A stretch of 64,000 nt of DNA from Pyrrhoderma lamaoense (lineage: Eukaryota > Basidiomycota > Agaricomycetes > Hymenochaetales > Hymenochaetaceae): NCBI GenBank assembly GCA_002794735.1, contig NBAZ01000027.1:1-64000 (forward strand), read 5' to 3'. Each line of letters begins with the position of its first letter. Positions within the stretch are counted from its first letter, which is position 1. The notes under the pieces were generated by a model. The model was not told where the DNA came from, searched no databases, and saw only the letters and a program-made list of their open reading frames with translations. The translations under genes and the position numbers were made by a program. Positions 24,300-36,000 of the stretch are shown here, in pieces.

Positions 24300-25889
24300 G
24301 GAGATGTCTGGGAGAGTATAATATTCTTTCTCGTATTCGATGATTTATATGCCAAAAAAGTGTATTTCGTTCACATGAGTATTCTAGACGTTACTTATGT
24401 GTGAAAAACAAGTGCATCACACATGGAACGAGCTCATATTGATCTCTGGCTTTACGGTATACCTGAAGCGCTTAACTTTCATGTGAATTCTTTCTCCTAC
24501 TGTACGCCTTGTATTCTTTATGCTTTTGTTCATATAATATATAACTCTGGTCTCGCATTACCATGGGAATCATGATCCATTATTGCTTCTGCCTTTAAAA
24601 AAATTACTTCTTGATCTCATGATGTATTACTATGTGTATCATGCCTTGTCTCGTCCCGTCAACCTTGTTGTTCGTCTATCAATCAATCATAACTTAAGTG
24701 ATAAGCGACCCTTCTTTTGATCTTTCAATACCACTCCGATCAGAAAGCACTATAACTTCCGTACTTGAAATTGTAACTCTTGTTTATATGGTGTATATAC
24801 GTTTACACAGGGGATAAGGGAATATGAGACACTGGAGGTAGTAGCTGAACAAAGGATCGGAGTTTTTCCGTGTACTACAGTCAAAACCTCTGGTTAGTTC
24901 CCTAAGAGATAGCATTTAATTTGTTTAGGAAAACAAGTAAGGTACATGTACATTACTGATGATATTCCTTACTTCTGGCGATTATTTCTTTTAGCTTCTC
25001 GTGCAGTCGCAGGTATTAAATATGACTTTCTTAACAACAGTTGAACTATCTATTTGCAGCATCTCCAATGTCTCCACATTACTTTCTCCAAGTCCCTAAA
25101 GCACTTTAGGTGTCTGACTTTTTTTATTCAATATATACACAGAGTTTTTAGTATTGCCGCGTGAGGCTACTTCCGGGGTCCGCGGTAGAAACCAATAACA
25201 TGATGTACTTACTCGATTAATGTTTCCTTGGTCCTTAAATTGTTTCCCTTATACTTCTGGTAAAACTACTGATCGCTATCCTAGCTTGTAAATACCCACC
25301 ACTAGTACTCTCTTAGCATGTACTTGAGTATAACGACACAATACACTACATTATACCACAAGAGTGTCTTGATCAAGTGTATAGCTCCGATTATCTAGAA
25401 ATCTGATGTTCGAAAAGTCTAGACTGATTTGATTTTTCCACGCCCACGACACCTTGTATATCGAAATTAAGAGTATACAAATCGGTATTCCCATCAGCTT
25501 CTAATGAGACCTTGTTCTGGTCCCCGTAAACAGGATGGTATCAGTGTTATATGAAGATTTAGTGGGATTATTCTGATGTCTTTGTTTGCTGTATAGTAGC
25601 ATGTTTCATTCACATCACGGACTATGGTTGCAATGAGCACTCCTATCACATTTTGCTTTAGTTACTCTGATGATGGTGAAGGCTCATTTAAATAATGAGT
25701 AGTGAAAATAGTCTAGAAACATACATTTGAGACCTTCGAATGAGTTTACACGTCTATAGATCAAATACCTGCATTAAAAAGTGGAATAATTGGATGATAA
25801 AGATGATCAATTATTTTAAGAAATGTAAAAGATACACAAAGACGGAATAAAATTATCGGATGATCCATTCCACAAATTGGTTATATCGT
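24300..25889. other. Gene-free spacer upstream of NWD-4
   Basis: AT-rich. It should contain the NWD-4 promoter at its left end. I see no convincing ORF, relic or element until E5. Confidence 0.5.
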
Positions 25890-26589
25890 TGAAAACTAAG
25901 CTTTTGGTCAGGGTTTGACCTTTGAGTCACATTTAGTGGCAAGGACTTGGGGTTTAGAGTCTGCCTACACCATACACGATGCTCTGGCTCAGATTTGAGG
26001 GCTAAAAGCGAGTAACTCGACTTCGGCCGGAGCGTAGAGAAAGATAGAGTCCTTGGGTCGAGCTGAGGCTTCACAGACTAGTAATAGTAGTAGAATAGTA
26101 CCCCAACCGAAGCTGCGATTTGAGACAAATGTGTATGTATTTCAGTCCGCCCGGACGACTTGCAGTACGGTCAGAGCTTTACAAGCGCGTCCGGGAAGCC
26201 TTACAAAGCTTCGGAGTAGTAGATAAAGAGTACAGGCGACTATCAGAGTGCTACTTCGGGGGGGGGGGATAGATTGTAAGGAATTGACTGATTCCTCACT
26301 ACAGCCTCAAGTCTGGAGGCTTATATATCGAAACGCGAGATAAAGGGTAGATAACAAGGAAAGCATGGTTTCCAGGTGGCTATATGCCACTGGACAAAGG
26401 GTTTAAGCTATCAGAAGCGAGGGGTTCATATAATCGAACCCTACCCTCGAGTAAGAGTAGAAAGTGAAGCTAAATAGTAAGAGAAATGGACCAGACGCTT
26501 GGCCGAGTAGTAGTAATGGACTTTTCGGGCGAGTTAGAATTTGCATTATAAATGCACTACGACCAGCTATCTACTTAGTTAGTCCTACA
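25890..26589 (-). mobile_element. Solo-LTR-like element E5
   Basis: 700 bp in reverse orientation, starting TGAAAACTAAGC and ending AGTCCTACA, closest to E4. It is preceded by TCGT but followed by TCAG, so no exact target duplication survives. An 11-G run lies at 26258-26268. Confidence 0.8.
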
Positions 26590-26740
26590 TCAGATTTACA
26601 GTCATTATCGCCCAGGTAAGTAAACCATTTTCGGCATTGTAAAGAGCCTTTACCTGCTTCAGTTGCCATTGTTATCCCATTATATTACTCCAATTCGTTC
26701 TTTACATAGAGTATGTTTATCGGCTAGCCAATAATCCGTT
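26590..26740 (-). pseudogene. Short NACHT relic beside E5
   Basis: The minus strand reads ILYVKNEL, then in other frames VRALYNAENGLLTWA, matching YIKNELG and VRALCAAANGLFIWA of NWD-4. The match ends at the E5 boundary, suggesting E5 also landed in NWD coding DNA. It is too short and shifted to be functional. Confidence 0.6.
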
Positions 26741-27154
26741 GGTAGAATGGAGTGGCTCATGATTGATCGGGGGCAAATCTGCTATATGCTATGATAACAA
26801 TCACAATAAGCACTATGTTTCACATATGAGAGGTACTGAATAAATAGTCGTTTATTATCCTTGACTCGGCACCAAAATAGACCCCTCATCACAATTGCAA
26901 TGTTTATGGTAGTTACAATCATTGGAACTTGTTGTATCATCACAACAAAAAGGTTTGTGATAAAATTGAAACATGCTAATGCGCAGCATATAAATACAAT
27001 AGAATACTCTCGCTAAAGACTAGCATGGGAAAACAATCAGCATTGTACATATTTTTTATCAATTCCCTTTCTTCTAGGAAGTAAGTATATATAAGACAGT
27101 TGGATTGAAGAAGATGCCCTATCGAATTCCTATACTCCCTTTTACTCTAAGTCG

Positions 27155-30065
27155 ATGAATACCGTAGGAAGACCATGCATGCCGGGAACTCGGGTCCAGC
27201 TTCTAAAGCGTATTGACGAGTGGTTTCAGAGTAAAAGTACAAAGGATCCCAACGTCCTCATCTTACTTGGGCATGCTGGAATAGGAAAAACGACAGTTGC
27301 TACAGCAATCAGAAATAGATATCTCGAACAACTCGGCTCTTGCCATTTCTTCAAGAGGGGAAAGGTGATTCAAGACTTGTTTTCCTACAGATGCAGACAC
27401 AAATTCTAGCAGGAGTCGGTAAAGGATTGGACATCGATCCTCGTATAGCTGCGGATGCCCGAAAAGCTGGAGAAAGTTATCAAGATGATAAAAACTTGTT
27501 CTTTCAAGAAACAATAGTCAAATTACTTCAAGACATCGAAACGAAGGGGATTATGCCCGAGAACAAAAATATTCTCATTATTCTCGACGCAATAGACGAG
27601 TATGGCGACGATCAGACTCGAGAGCGGATTATTCGTCTAATCAATGATGAGTTTCCCAAATTACCGAAAAGATACCGCTTTCTTATCACTAGTAGACTCA
27701 AAGACAAAGAAGAAGACAATAATTTCTCTATGGAGTTGAATCAAACTATTCGCAAGTTTTGGATCCGTCGTGAAGATTGTCAAGAGGACGTTGCATTCTA
27801 CATAGAAAGGAGCATAGAAAAAACACACTGGGAGAGCAGCAAAGATCTAATTGTCAAATCTGCGAATGGGTTATTCATCCATGCGGCAACAATCATTGGA
27901 GTTCTACAGAGATTCAAAGACGAGGATCAATTACTGGAAATCCCGGCGCTACATAAAGCAATCTTTTCTCCTGTGTCACTTCCAGATTTGTATGAGGCCA
28001 TATTACGATACGCTTCTACAAATTGGATCGAAGATAAGAAAAATCGGTTCAGGAGCCTATTCTCATTCATCCTTTTTAGCAAGGAAAATTTATCATTCGG
28101 AGACATCAATCAGATATTGGAATACGATATAGCAGATACGACTCGCTTGCTTGACGATCTGCATCCCTTAATCATGTTTGACCCCGAACAACTTCATCAA
28201 CCCATTATATACCACGATACACTACACGAGTTCTTGACCAGGAAAAACACACACAGTTGTGTGGAGTATATCAACGAACAAAGTCAGAAGAAGTATATTG
28301 CCAAGCATTGTTTCGATGTGATGAAGAAACACCTTCGTTTCAATATACTTAATCTGGAGACGTCATATATAAGGAACAGCGGTATACTTGACCTTGAAGG
28401 GAGAATAAATGGGAAACCAGTAAAGGAGAAACCTCCGTTGGAATTGTTGTACACTTGTTTATATTGGACTTTACACCTTAAAGACGTTGCATACTCGGAC
28501 GATATCATGGCTGAAGTTGAGGCCTTCTCACTCAACCGGCTGTTATTTTGGTTTGAAATCCTAAGCCTCAGTAGGCTTTTGCTTCCTGGATATATGATGT
28601 TAAAGAATGTGATTGATTGGCTTGGTGTGAGTGATCAGTTATAATTTATGCCCCTATTTTACTTAAAATTACCATTACAGAATAAACACCCGAGGTTGAC
28701 AGAATTCCTCAGTGACGCCCGACTTCAGATATCTTACTTTTCGAGTGCAATGGATGAAAGCATACCTCATATATACGTCTCTTTTCTCAGCCTGATGAAA
28801 GACGAATCTATTGTTGCAAAACACTATACGTCAGTGTTTGGATCCGACTCTTTTACAGTTTATAAAGAAAGTAGCAACTATAGAGAAAGATTGACCGCGA
28901 TAAGTGTGTTCACAATATCTCCGAATGGGGCTTACCTCGTGTCAGGATCCAACGCAGATAGTAACGTCTGCTTATGGAAAGTTGAAAGTGGGGAACTGAA
29001 GAAAAAATTACAAGGCCACTCGAAGAAGGTCAATTGCGTTGCTTTTTCATCTGATAATGAACGTTTTGCCTCAGGTTCTGAAGATGGGACAGTCAGGATC
29101 TGGGATATATGGTGTATGCAGCTTTCTTGCATTAAAACCAATGATCTTGGCCTATTATCTCAGTCTCATTCTCTGATAATGGTGTCTACTTTGCGTCAAA
29201 GAAAGGAGACAATCTCAACGCGTGGTACACCAACTCATATTCAGTAGACCAAGTCGAATTAAAAGACTGTGTTGAAGGTTCCAAGTTTCTCTATTTCTCA
29301 TCGGATGGGAATAAATTCGTATCCGTCTTGCCGCAGGATAGCGCTATCTTTGTTTGGAATACTTCGAACAAGAGCTCCAACTTGCACAAAAAATTAATAG
29401 GTCATTCGTCCTCGGTGATTTGCGTGCATTTTTCTCACGATAGCTCTCGCCTTGTCTCTGGTTCTGAAGAAGAAACTATAGTATGGGATACTGGATCTGG
29501 TCAAAATGCCTGTAGGCCTATTAAGAAGGGTGCTTATAGCGTATGCTTCTCACGTGATGCAAAGTGGGTCGCCACAACATTCGATGAGTCCGTTTATTTG
29601 TGGGATGCATCGACTGGCAGGCTTTTCTTTGAATCTTGTATTGCAGTGCACATCACTTCTATCGTTTGTTTTCCTGCATCTGATAGCAAAGACGTCAACT
29701 TTGCCTCACTGTCCTCACTTGGAGGAGTCCAAATCTGGTCCCCCTGTAGGGCCTCAGGGAAAAAAGTGTTACGTTTGAGGAATGATGGCCAAAAGCATAG
29801 AGGATGGCTCGAAGGAAGTGACGAAGAGTTATACATCTGGTTTCCTCGGTATATTCGTTGTACTCTTATATATGGCGCGTGTATACAAGTCATAAACACC
29901 GAGTGCGTTACGAGAGTAGACTTCTCTGAGTATGATGGAAGATGGACAAAATACTTTACCTACTCTCGTGGTAAGGATATCAAAGTTCTCAAAGAACCAA
30001 CTACTGTAAGATCATTATTAAGAAGGAGCCTGACTGCAGTCCGTAGAGTTGGTATAAATCATTGA
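27155..30065 (+). pseudogene. NWD-5: divergent NACHT-WD40 gene with frame breaks
   Basis: From ATG 27155 the frame reads MPGTRVQLLKRIDEWF and a Walker A variant GHAGIGKTT, then shifts near 27360. The remainder (to 28644) carries ILIILDAIDEYG (Walker B, final Cys replaced by Tyr), RFLITSRLKDK, NGLFIHAAT and LNRLLFWFEIL. A ~50-nt intron (GTGAGT..TTACAG) leads to NKHPRLTEFLSDARLQ and WD40 blades. A second break near 29150 is followed by ISVSFSDNGVYFASK in the new frame and on to the end SEYDGRWTKYFTYSRG. There is no hydrophobic tail, and no class II leader or micro-exon could be found upstream. It is the most diverged NWD copy here. The two breaks could be real or sequencing gaps. Confidence 0.82.
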
Positions 30066-30068
30066 TCA

Positions 30069-31290
30069 TCCTTTTCTCGTCATCAAATATATCATCCCCT
30101 TCTACTCTTTCTAAATTTACTAGCTACTGTTTCCATGTATTGGTCTTAAACCATAATTTAGCGGCCTATGCCATCCCTTGACATTTTTTCTTCTGTTATT
30201 ACAAATATGATATGCTCATCATTTGCGTTATCATCATACTTTTTTTCTGAATTTTTTATAGATGTCTGTTGGAGTTTTTGTATATAGATATGGATAATAA
30301 CTATGATATTAGAAATCGTCGATTTTCCTTCCCATTCCATCATACATCTTTCTTTCAGTAATATACGGACGACACAATTATGAGTTAAATACTTAACCTA
30401 TAAAGTGGTCTTTATGCTATTCAAATACACTTGGAGGGATGTTACAAACAACAAAGACTTTCGATGGCTCCTAATATACTGCTCCACAAGAGAACCTCAA
30501 GAGCTTTCATCAAGCATACTGATACATACATACTACTTAATACTTATAGATATTCCTTCAGTAAACTACTCGATTGGCTAGCTCTATTGAGCATATTAAA
30601 ACATGACACAGTTCTCCCGCACAACTCCAGATACATTCTCTTTACTTTTACACATACGTTGTTGCATCTCGTACGTTTACGCCGTCCCTCCTTATGTGAA
30701 ATCGTCAAGGCTTATTCGATTAAGCTATGCATGCATTGAATCAAAGAAGTAAGAGAGGCATGGAGACTAGATAACCAATGTGGAATAGGGTAATTAATCA
30801 CTAACGTTTACCTCGTTTTTTGATCGAATGTAGAGTTTTTCCGCAGACACCATAAAGCAGTACAAATGACATTTTATCATGATTAAAAGTAATTTGATGA
30901 TAACGCCTGAAGGCAGGTGTTTGTTCATGCTTCTTACAAACGTGCTTTGTACAAAGAAAGTTAATTAACTGAGGTCCGGAGTGTTCTCTCAGCGAAACAT
31001 CGACGTACGATTGAAAGTCAGGCTAAAGCCATGTTCTTGGTTCGGACTTCCTTCCATAGTTTTCTTCCGAGTTTCTATCGCTTGAAGATGATAGGTGCAT
31101 AGCGATTATGGTAAATCAACATATATGAGAAGATATTTGAACGATGCGATGCTTTGATGAAGGGAGAGGGAAGGATAAGTATTACGAAAAACAAAGGAAA
31201 CGTTGTACGTGAGTATATAGTGATCTACATGTGTGATATACTTTGATGCGCTTCGTAAGTACCGGAGTATGATAGCACAGGTCATACTGT
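30069..31290. other. Gene-free spacer
   Basis: AT-rich, with no supported ORF. The left end is the 3' flank of NWD-5; the right end is the target site (CTGT at 31287-31290) of the E6/E7 composite. Confidence 0.45.
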
Positions 31291-31762
31291 TGAAAACTAA
31301 ACTTTTGGTCAGATTTTGACCTTGGTGTCGTATTTAGTGGCGAGGACGTGGGTTTAGAGTCTGCCTACACCAGACACGATGCTCAGGCTAAGATTTGAGG
31401 GCTAAAAAGCGAGATACTCGACCTCGGCCGTCCGGCCGAGATCTCGGTCGGACTGTAGAGACTGATAGAGACCTCGAGGCAAGCTGAGACTTCACAGACC
31501 AGTAAAAGTAGCAGAAACGTATAGAACAGAGCCCCGACCGAGGCTATAGTTTGAGGTAAAAGTGTATGTATTTCAGTCCGCCCGGACGACTTGCAGTACG
31601 GTCAGAGCGTTACAAGCGCACCCGGGCAGCCTAATAAAGCAGCAGAGAAGTAGATAAAGAGTACAGGAGACTAGTAGAGAGCTACTCGGGGGGGGGGGGA
31701 TTAACTGGGAATTGATTGGGGTTGATTGATTCACTACGGCCTCAAGTCTGGAGGCTTATATA
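31291..31762 (-). mobile_element. Solo-LTR-like element E6 (first part of a composite)
   Basis: Starts TGAAAACTAAAC, includes the GC-rich palindromic block and a 12-G run (31688-31699), and breaks off inside the TATA-like box at GGCTTATATA. The bases upstream are CTGT (31287-31290). The matching CTGT lies at 32670-32673, after E7, so E6, the inserted tract and E7 occupy one insertion site. Confidence 0.8.
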
Positions 31763-31951
31763 GAAATAGCGTACAGTCTGCCGTCGCTGTAGTTACTACA
31801 CGCCATAGGCGGTCTCTCATCAACGCATTCAACATATACAAGGGCTCAGGGATTTACAGAGGAGAAAGGACATATAGATGTGTGGGGTACACTCCGATAT
31901 TGGTTTAGAAAATGTCTTGAACTACGTATCAGCATCTTGTAGAAAGCTCGT
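31763..31951 (-). repeat. Copied NWD relic tract (from ~17619-17805)
   Basis: Nearly identical to 17619-17805: I count three substitutions over ~187 bases, each a C/T or G/A difference. It contains the WD40-proximal relic and the same E4-side junction GCTCGT followed by TGAAAAC. It therefore includes the target-site side of a different element insertion, showing it was copied from that locus, not independently derived. Confidence 0.85.
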
Positions 31952-32669
31952 TGAAAACTAAACTTTTGGTCAGATTTTGACCTTGGTGTCGTATTTAGTG
32001 GCGAGGACTTGGGGTTTAGAGTCTGCCTACACCATACACGATGCTCTGGCTCAGATTTGAGGGCTAAAAGCGAGTAACTCGACTTCGGCCGGAGCGTAGA
32101 GAAAGATAGAGTCCTTGGGTCGAGCTGAGGCTTCACAGACTAGTAATAGTAGTAGAATAGTACCCCAACCGAAGCTGCGATTTGAGACAAATGTGTATGT
32201 ATTTCAGTCCGCCCGGACGACTTGCAGTACGGTCAGAGCGTTACGAGCGCGCCCGGGCAGCCTAATAGAGCAGCAGAGAAGTAGATAAAGAGTACAGGAG
32301 ACTAGTAGAGAGCTACTCGGGGGGGGGGGGGGGAATAGAATGGGGATTAACTGGGAATTGATTGGGAATTGATTGATTGACTACGGCCTCAAGTCTGGAG
32401 GCTTATATAGCAAAACGCGAGATAAAGGTTAGATAATAAGGAAAGCATGGCGTCCAGGTGGCTATATGCCACTGGACGAAGGGTTCAAGCTATCAGAAAC
32501 GAGGGGTCATATAAACGAACCCTAGCCTCGAGTAAGAGTAGAAAGTGAAGCTAAATAGTAAGAGAAATGAACGAGGCGCGCGGCCGAGTAGTAGCAATGG
32601 ACTTCTCGGCGAGTTAGAAAGTGCATTATAAATGCACTACGACCGGCCAAACACTTAGCTGGTCCTACA
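31952..32669 (-). mobile_element. Solo-LTR-like element E7, chimera of two subfamilies
   Basis: The first ~270 bases follow the E4 type (no palindromic block, ACTCGACTTCGGCC). From about 32240 it follows the E6 type (GTTACGAGCGCGCCCGGGCAGCCTAATA). It ends GGTCCTACA followed by CTGT. The G run is 15 long (32319-32333). Confidence 0.82.
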
Positions 32670-33052
32670 CTGTGCAAGCTATAAAACACGTGCATGAAGA
32701 AGTTAACATATCAAACAGTGAAGGGAGAAGACTATATTTAGAAAGTTGCATGAGGACAGATTATTGCAAATGAGTGAGTTATGGGTCTAGGTGTTCAAAA
32801 ATAACAGAGCCTCGGATCTTAGAAAGAATGCATGCTATGTGTGTTTCGCATTATGCACACATGATATGTATACAACGGTTTCAGAGAAACTTCGAATGAT
32901 GTTGATATCTTAGACTCTGAAAGGGTGACTCCAAGTTGGGGAAATTGTATCGGTATAAAAACTATCAGTCATAGTAGCAGGTCGACTCACCAAAAACTCA
33001 TACTCCACTATCACCCAAATAACTTCACTACAAACCCAAGCTTCCCAGTACG

Positions 33053-36000
33053 ATGCCAGTAACTCAGAATGGAGAGGGAGCTCATGCGAATTTTGGAACA
33101 TTCAACGATTTTCATTTTCAGCTTGGTGGTACCCCTTCCAGTAAGATTAAATACTACGACTACTCAGTTTCGAGTCTATTACTGATACCTTTTTTTTAAC
33201 GACAAGGCGAAGCTGAAAAAGAGGAGAAAGTCTTAGAAGGTGACGCTATACATTATCTATAGGAAGTTGAAATCAATGCTAACCCTTTGAATAGGACTAA
33301 AAACAAAACTGAACCCTCAATATATAACCCATCCTGGTCGAAGGGAATGCCTAAAAGAGACGCGTGTTGAGCTCATGAGTAAAATAGACGCATGGTTTCA
33401 GAATACAGAAAAGCCCAATGTTCTCTTTTTACTAGGGGGTGCAGGGACAGGCAAGAGTACGATAGCCTCGACGGTCGCAGACAGGTATCCCAAACAGGTC
33501 GGTTCAGAGCAATACTTTGCGAGAGGAAAGAGCTATCCAGCATTCATATTCCGGACCATGGCCTACGACTTGGCAAGACATGACCAGGTGATTGCTAGTA
33601 CCATCAAAGCTGAACTCGACAAGTTCGAAATCCAATTTGCAACCCCTAAAAAGTCTTTTGAAGTCCTGATAGATAAGCCACTTGGCGCTTCCGAGAGTGC
33701 TGCTGTCGAGAAGAATGAGAGACGAGGCAACGTCCTTATCATTCTTGATGCCTTAGATGAATGCGGTAACCAAAACTCTCGGGAGCGATATATCGATTTG
33801 ATCAAAGATGGACTTCCCAAACTACCTGCTAGATACCGCTTTCTCGTCACCAGCAGACCAGAAAGTGACATTGTTCCGTCAAACCCCGACATAGTCACAA
33901 TTTCGGTCGAAAACGAGCAGGATATACAAAAGGATGTTCTGGCTTACATAAAGAACGAGCTAAAGGGGTTTCAAAGTACACTAGGAACGAGCTGGGAGGG
34001 ATATACAAATGACCTCGGTACTGCTGCAGGGGGCCTATTTATCTGGGCAACAACCGCTGTTGAGATGATAAAAAGAGGAAGGGGTGACATAGAGGGTGAG
34101 CTGAAACGACTACTTACAAAAAAGTCGTTGTCTCTTCAGGGTCTGTATGAGACTGCCCTTGATAACTCTCTCATGTGGAATGAAGAGACGAGAAAGAACT
34201 TTTCTAATGTGCTCTCGTTAATCATGTTTGGCAAAGAGAAGCTACTGGAAAAGGAAGTTAGCCAACTGCTGAATCTTAAGTCTGAAAAAACGAGGAGTAT
34301 CCTCGAATCACTGCGCTCACTGCTTGTATTCGATCCTCTAGAGCCTGAAAAACCTATTGTGTATCACGCTTCACTATGCGATTACTTGACATCAGAAAGT
34401 ACGCGTGGTAAGCCATGGTTTATCGATGAAAAGGTACAAAAAGATTATATTGCAAACCTTTGCTTCGATGTGATGAAGAAGAAGCTCCAATTCAACATTT
34501 GTGAGCTAGAGACGTCTTTCACGTCGAACCAAGAAGATCCTAAACTCTTGGAAAGAATAAGTGAAAAGATCCCCTGGTCATTGCAGTATGCTTGTCGCAA
34601 CTGGGCCTTGCATCTACGAGAGGCTATACTTTCTGACGAGCTATTACTCAAACTGGAGAGCTTTGCGTTCTATCAATTGTTATTCTGGCTTGAAGTCCTC
34701 AGTGTTACTGAGAAGCTGAGTAGAGGATTGGTTTCCTTGGTGTACGCTGTTGCTTGCCTTGAGGTGGGTTAGTCTGTATTAGTATTTGAACAGTGCTGAT
34801 CAAGAATAAACAATGCAGGACAAACACTCACGGTTGAAAGCCTTCCTACAAGATGCTCATTTGCAACTCAGCGTATTTCTCCAACCGATGTCCGAAAGCG
34901 CCCCGCATATATACATGACCTTTCTACCATTGATGAAAGGGAGTTCTGTTGTAGCAGATCACTATGCGAAGCAAGGAAAACGCCTTGCATATGCCAAATA
35001 CAGTGGTGAGAGGCCACGTAAAGCTCGCATTTCCAAGATCGACATCAAGAGCTTTCTGCACTCCATCTCTTTTTCACAAGATGGATCACAGATTGTTACG
35101 GGGTCATCAAATGGATCTTGTATTTGGGATGTAGTTAGTGGCACTCTCCTACTTGGCCCACTCCAAAGGGGAGAGGGAGACGTTTCGGCTGTTGCGTTTT
35201 CTAAGGAGGGAAAACGAATTGTATCAGCACTGTGTAACGGTGAAATCGCGATGTGGGATACAACCAATGATAAAATTCCTCCTATTCTGTTTGAAAGGCA
35301 CTCAAAACGAGTCTCTTCTGTCGCATTCTCTCCTGACGGAAAACACATGGCATCTAGTTCCGACGATAAAACTGTTTGCATATGGAATGTTGAAAATGGT
35401 ACGTTGGTAGGAGACCCTCTAGAAGGGCATGATAATTCCGTAGATATCGTTCAGTTCTCACCCGAAGGAAGTCATTTACTGTCCTGTTCGAAGTATGGAA
35501 CCACCATTCGCTGGAACACAGATACTCGAAAAGCCGAACCCAAACGAATCCATGATAAAGCGGCTACAAATATCGCACTCTCTCCAGACAACGAAAAGAT
35601 AGTCTTGGGTTCTTCAAGAAAAATTACATTATTTGATGTGTCTCCTTTCAGACGCAAACAGACCTTTACTGAAGAGGGGATGGCTGATGTAAAGTCAGTT
35701 GCAATCTCTTACGACAATGCTCACATCCTGTCAGGACATGAGGATGGCATAATACGGATGTGGAAAAACGATGCTAAAGATGTTACACCAAGAAGGTATA
35801 AAGGTCATACTTCCGCTGTCTGCTTTGTCTCCTTCTCTCCTAACGGATTATACTTTGTCTCTGGGTCCGAATATGGAATTGTTAGAGTGTGGGACATGGT
35901 AGGGGAGGAAGAAAATGAAGACCCAAGTATAGTAAATGCAATTGCCATTTCACCGAATGGGAAACACCTTGTCTCCAGCTTGAGCGGAAATGACGATGGG

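Noticed and set aside
27340..29330. Programmed ribosomal frameshifting in NWD-5 or the other broken genes
   Set aside because: The breaks lie at unrelated sites without a shared slippery sequence or downstream structure, and differ between paralogues.
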